Assembly (NCBI GenBank): GCA_017469605.1
Contig: JAFUGB010000230.1
Location: 1 to 5,387 of the forward strand
Direction: 5' to 3'
Length of the DNA: 5,387 bases
Origin: Clostridia bacterium
Lineage (GTDB): Bacteria; Bacillota; Clostridia; Christensenellales; Aristaeellaceae
Position 1 is the stretch's first letter. The number at the start of each line of letters is the position of its first letter. Below the pieces are notes generated by a model. It did no database searches, was not told where the DNA came from, and saw only the letters and a program-made list of their open reading frames with translations. Both the position numbers and the translations under genes were made by a program. Shown piece after piece: positions 5,165 through 5,387 of the stretch.

Positions 5165-5387
5165 TCCGCGGCCTGATGAAATACAGGTCTCTTGATCAGA
5201 AGGGGATGAACAGAGGCGTACTTTCCTGGAAGCCCAAGAAAGGAGTCCGCGTTTGTCGGCGTAAAAGCGGCAATCGCAAGGAGGAAGGGGAACGCAAAGA
5301 TCGGCTCCCGGGCAGCGCAGGCTGTGCGCTTTGCGCACAGCGAAAAGCAGGCCCTGGCGTTTCCTCCTCCGCAATTCCCGGTTTTAA
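5165..5387. other. Downstream region without a recognisable gene
   Basis: A perfect 9-bp hairpin, GCTGTGCGC (5321-5329) with GCGCACAGC (5333-5341) around TTT, is the clearest element; no T run follows on either strand, so it is not a standard terminator. A plus-strand frame opens at ATG 5206 and runs off the right edge (60 codons seen), rich in Arg, Lys and Gly, with GGGG directly against the ATG rather than at normal spacing; I do not call it a gene. AAGGAGGAAGGGG (5279-5291) resembles a ribosome binding site but no start codon follows at a suitable distance. No terminator for the PLP enzyme gene is evident. Confidence 0.4.

Noticed and set aside
5159..5387. Small genes at the right edge: a 71-codon minus-strand frame (5159-5374) and an open plus-strand frame from 5206
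   Set aside because: Both have Arg/Cys- or Arg/Lys-rich low-plausibility translations, no properly spaced ribosome binding site, and overlap each other.
1..5387. CRISPR arrays, insertion sequences, tRNA genes or other mobile elements
   Set aside because: No regularly spaced repeats, transposase motifs, terminal inverted repeats or tRNA-like cloverleaf sequences were seen.

Overview
The window is a GC-rich stretch (judged by eye, not counted) from an obligately fermentative anaerobe, most plausibly a high-GC gut-type clostridial Firmicute. The basis is a clostridial-style electron-bifurcating [FeFe]-hydrogenase, a Firmicute-style L-lactate dehydrogenase, strong GGAGG ribosome binding sites and a perfect housekeeping promoter. 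The taxonomic placement is inference; no rRNA or marker gene is present.

Layout. (1) 2-499 (+): the 3' end of the NuoF/HndC-like flavoprotein subunit (HydB) of a bifurcating hydrogenase; its first ~430-460 codons lie off the left edge. (2) 515-2266 (+): the complete catalytic subunit HydA (HndD type, 583 aa), 15 bp downstream and clearly in the same operon. (3) 2267-2487: a convergent intergenic stretch with one terminator-like hairpin for each direction, crossed over so that the two transcripts probably overlap. (4) 2488-3435 (-): L-lactate dehydrogenase, starting at an ATG with a strong ribosome binding site rather than at the upstream TTG. (5) 3436-3967: a 532-bp divergent control region. 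It holds a palindrome in front of ldh, two inverted repeats sharing the half-site CCTAT/ATAGG at about -66 and -32, a perfect TTGACA-17-TATAAT promoter, and a ~280-nt structured leader with a possible 29-codon Met/Cys-containing leader peptide and an attenuator-like hairpin. (6) 3968-5164 (+): a PLP-dependent enzyme of the Cys/Met (cystathionine gamma-synthase/gamma-lyase) family. (7) 5165-5387: no convincing gene.

How the parts fit. HydB and HydA would couple NAD(P)H and reduced ferredoxin oxidation to H2 formation (or the reverse), and Ldh reoxidises NADH by reducing pyruvate, so the left two thirds concern disposal of reductant. The right third is sulfur amino acid metabolism under what looks like two-layer control: a LysR-type operator arrangement at the promoter, then possible attenuation in the leader. 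The two most interesting points are that control region and the non-standard H-cluster loops of HydA (TSCSPGW, LPCTAKK and MCCPGGC instead of TSCCPGW, MPCTxKK and MACxGGC).
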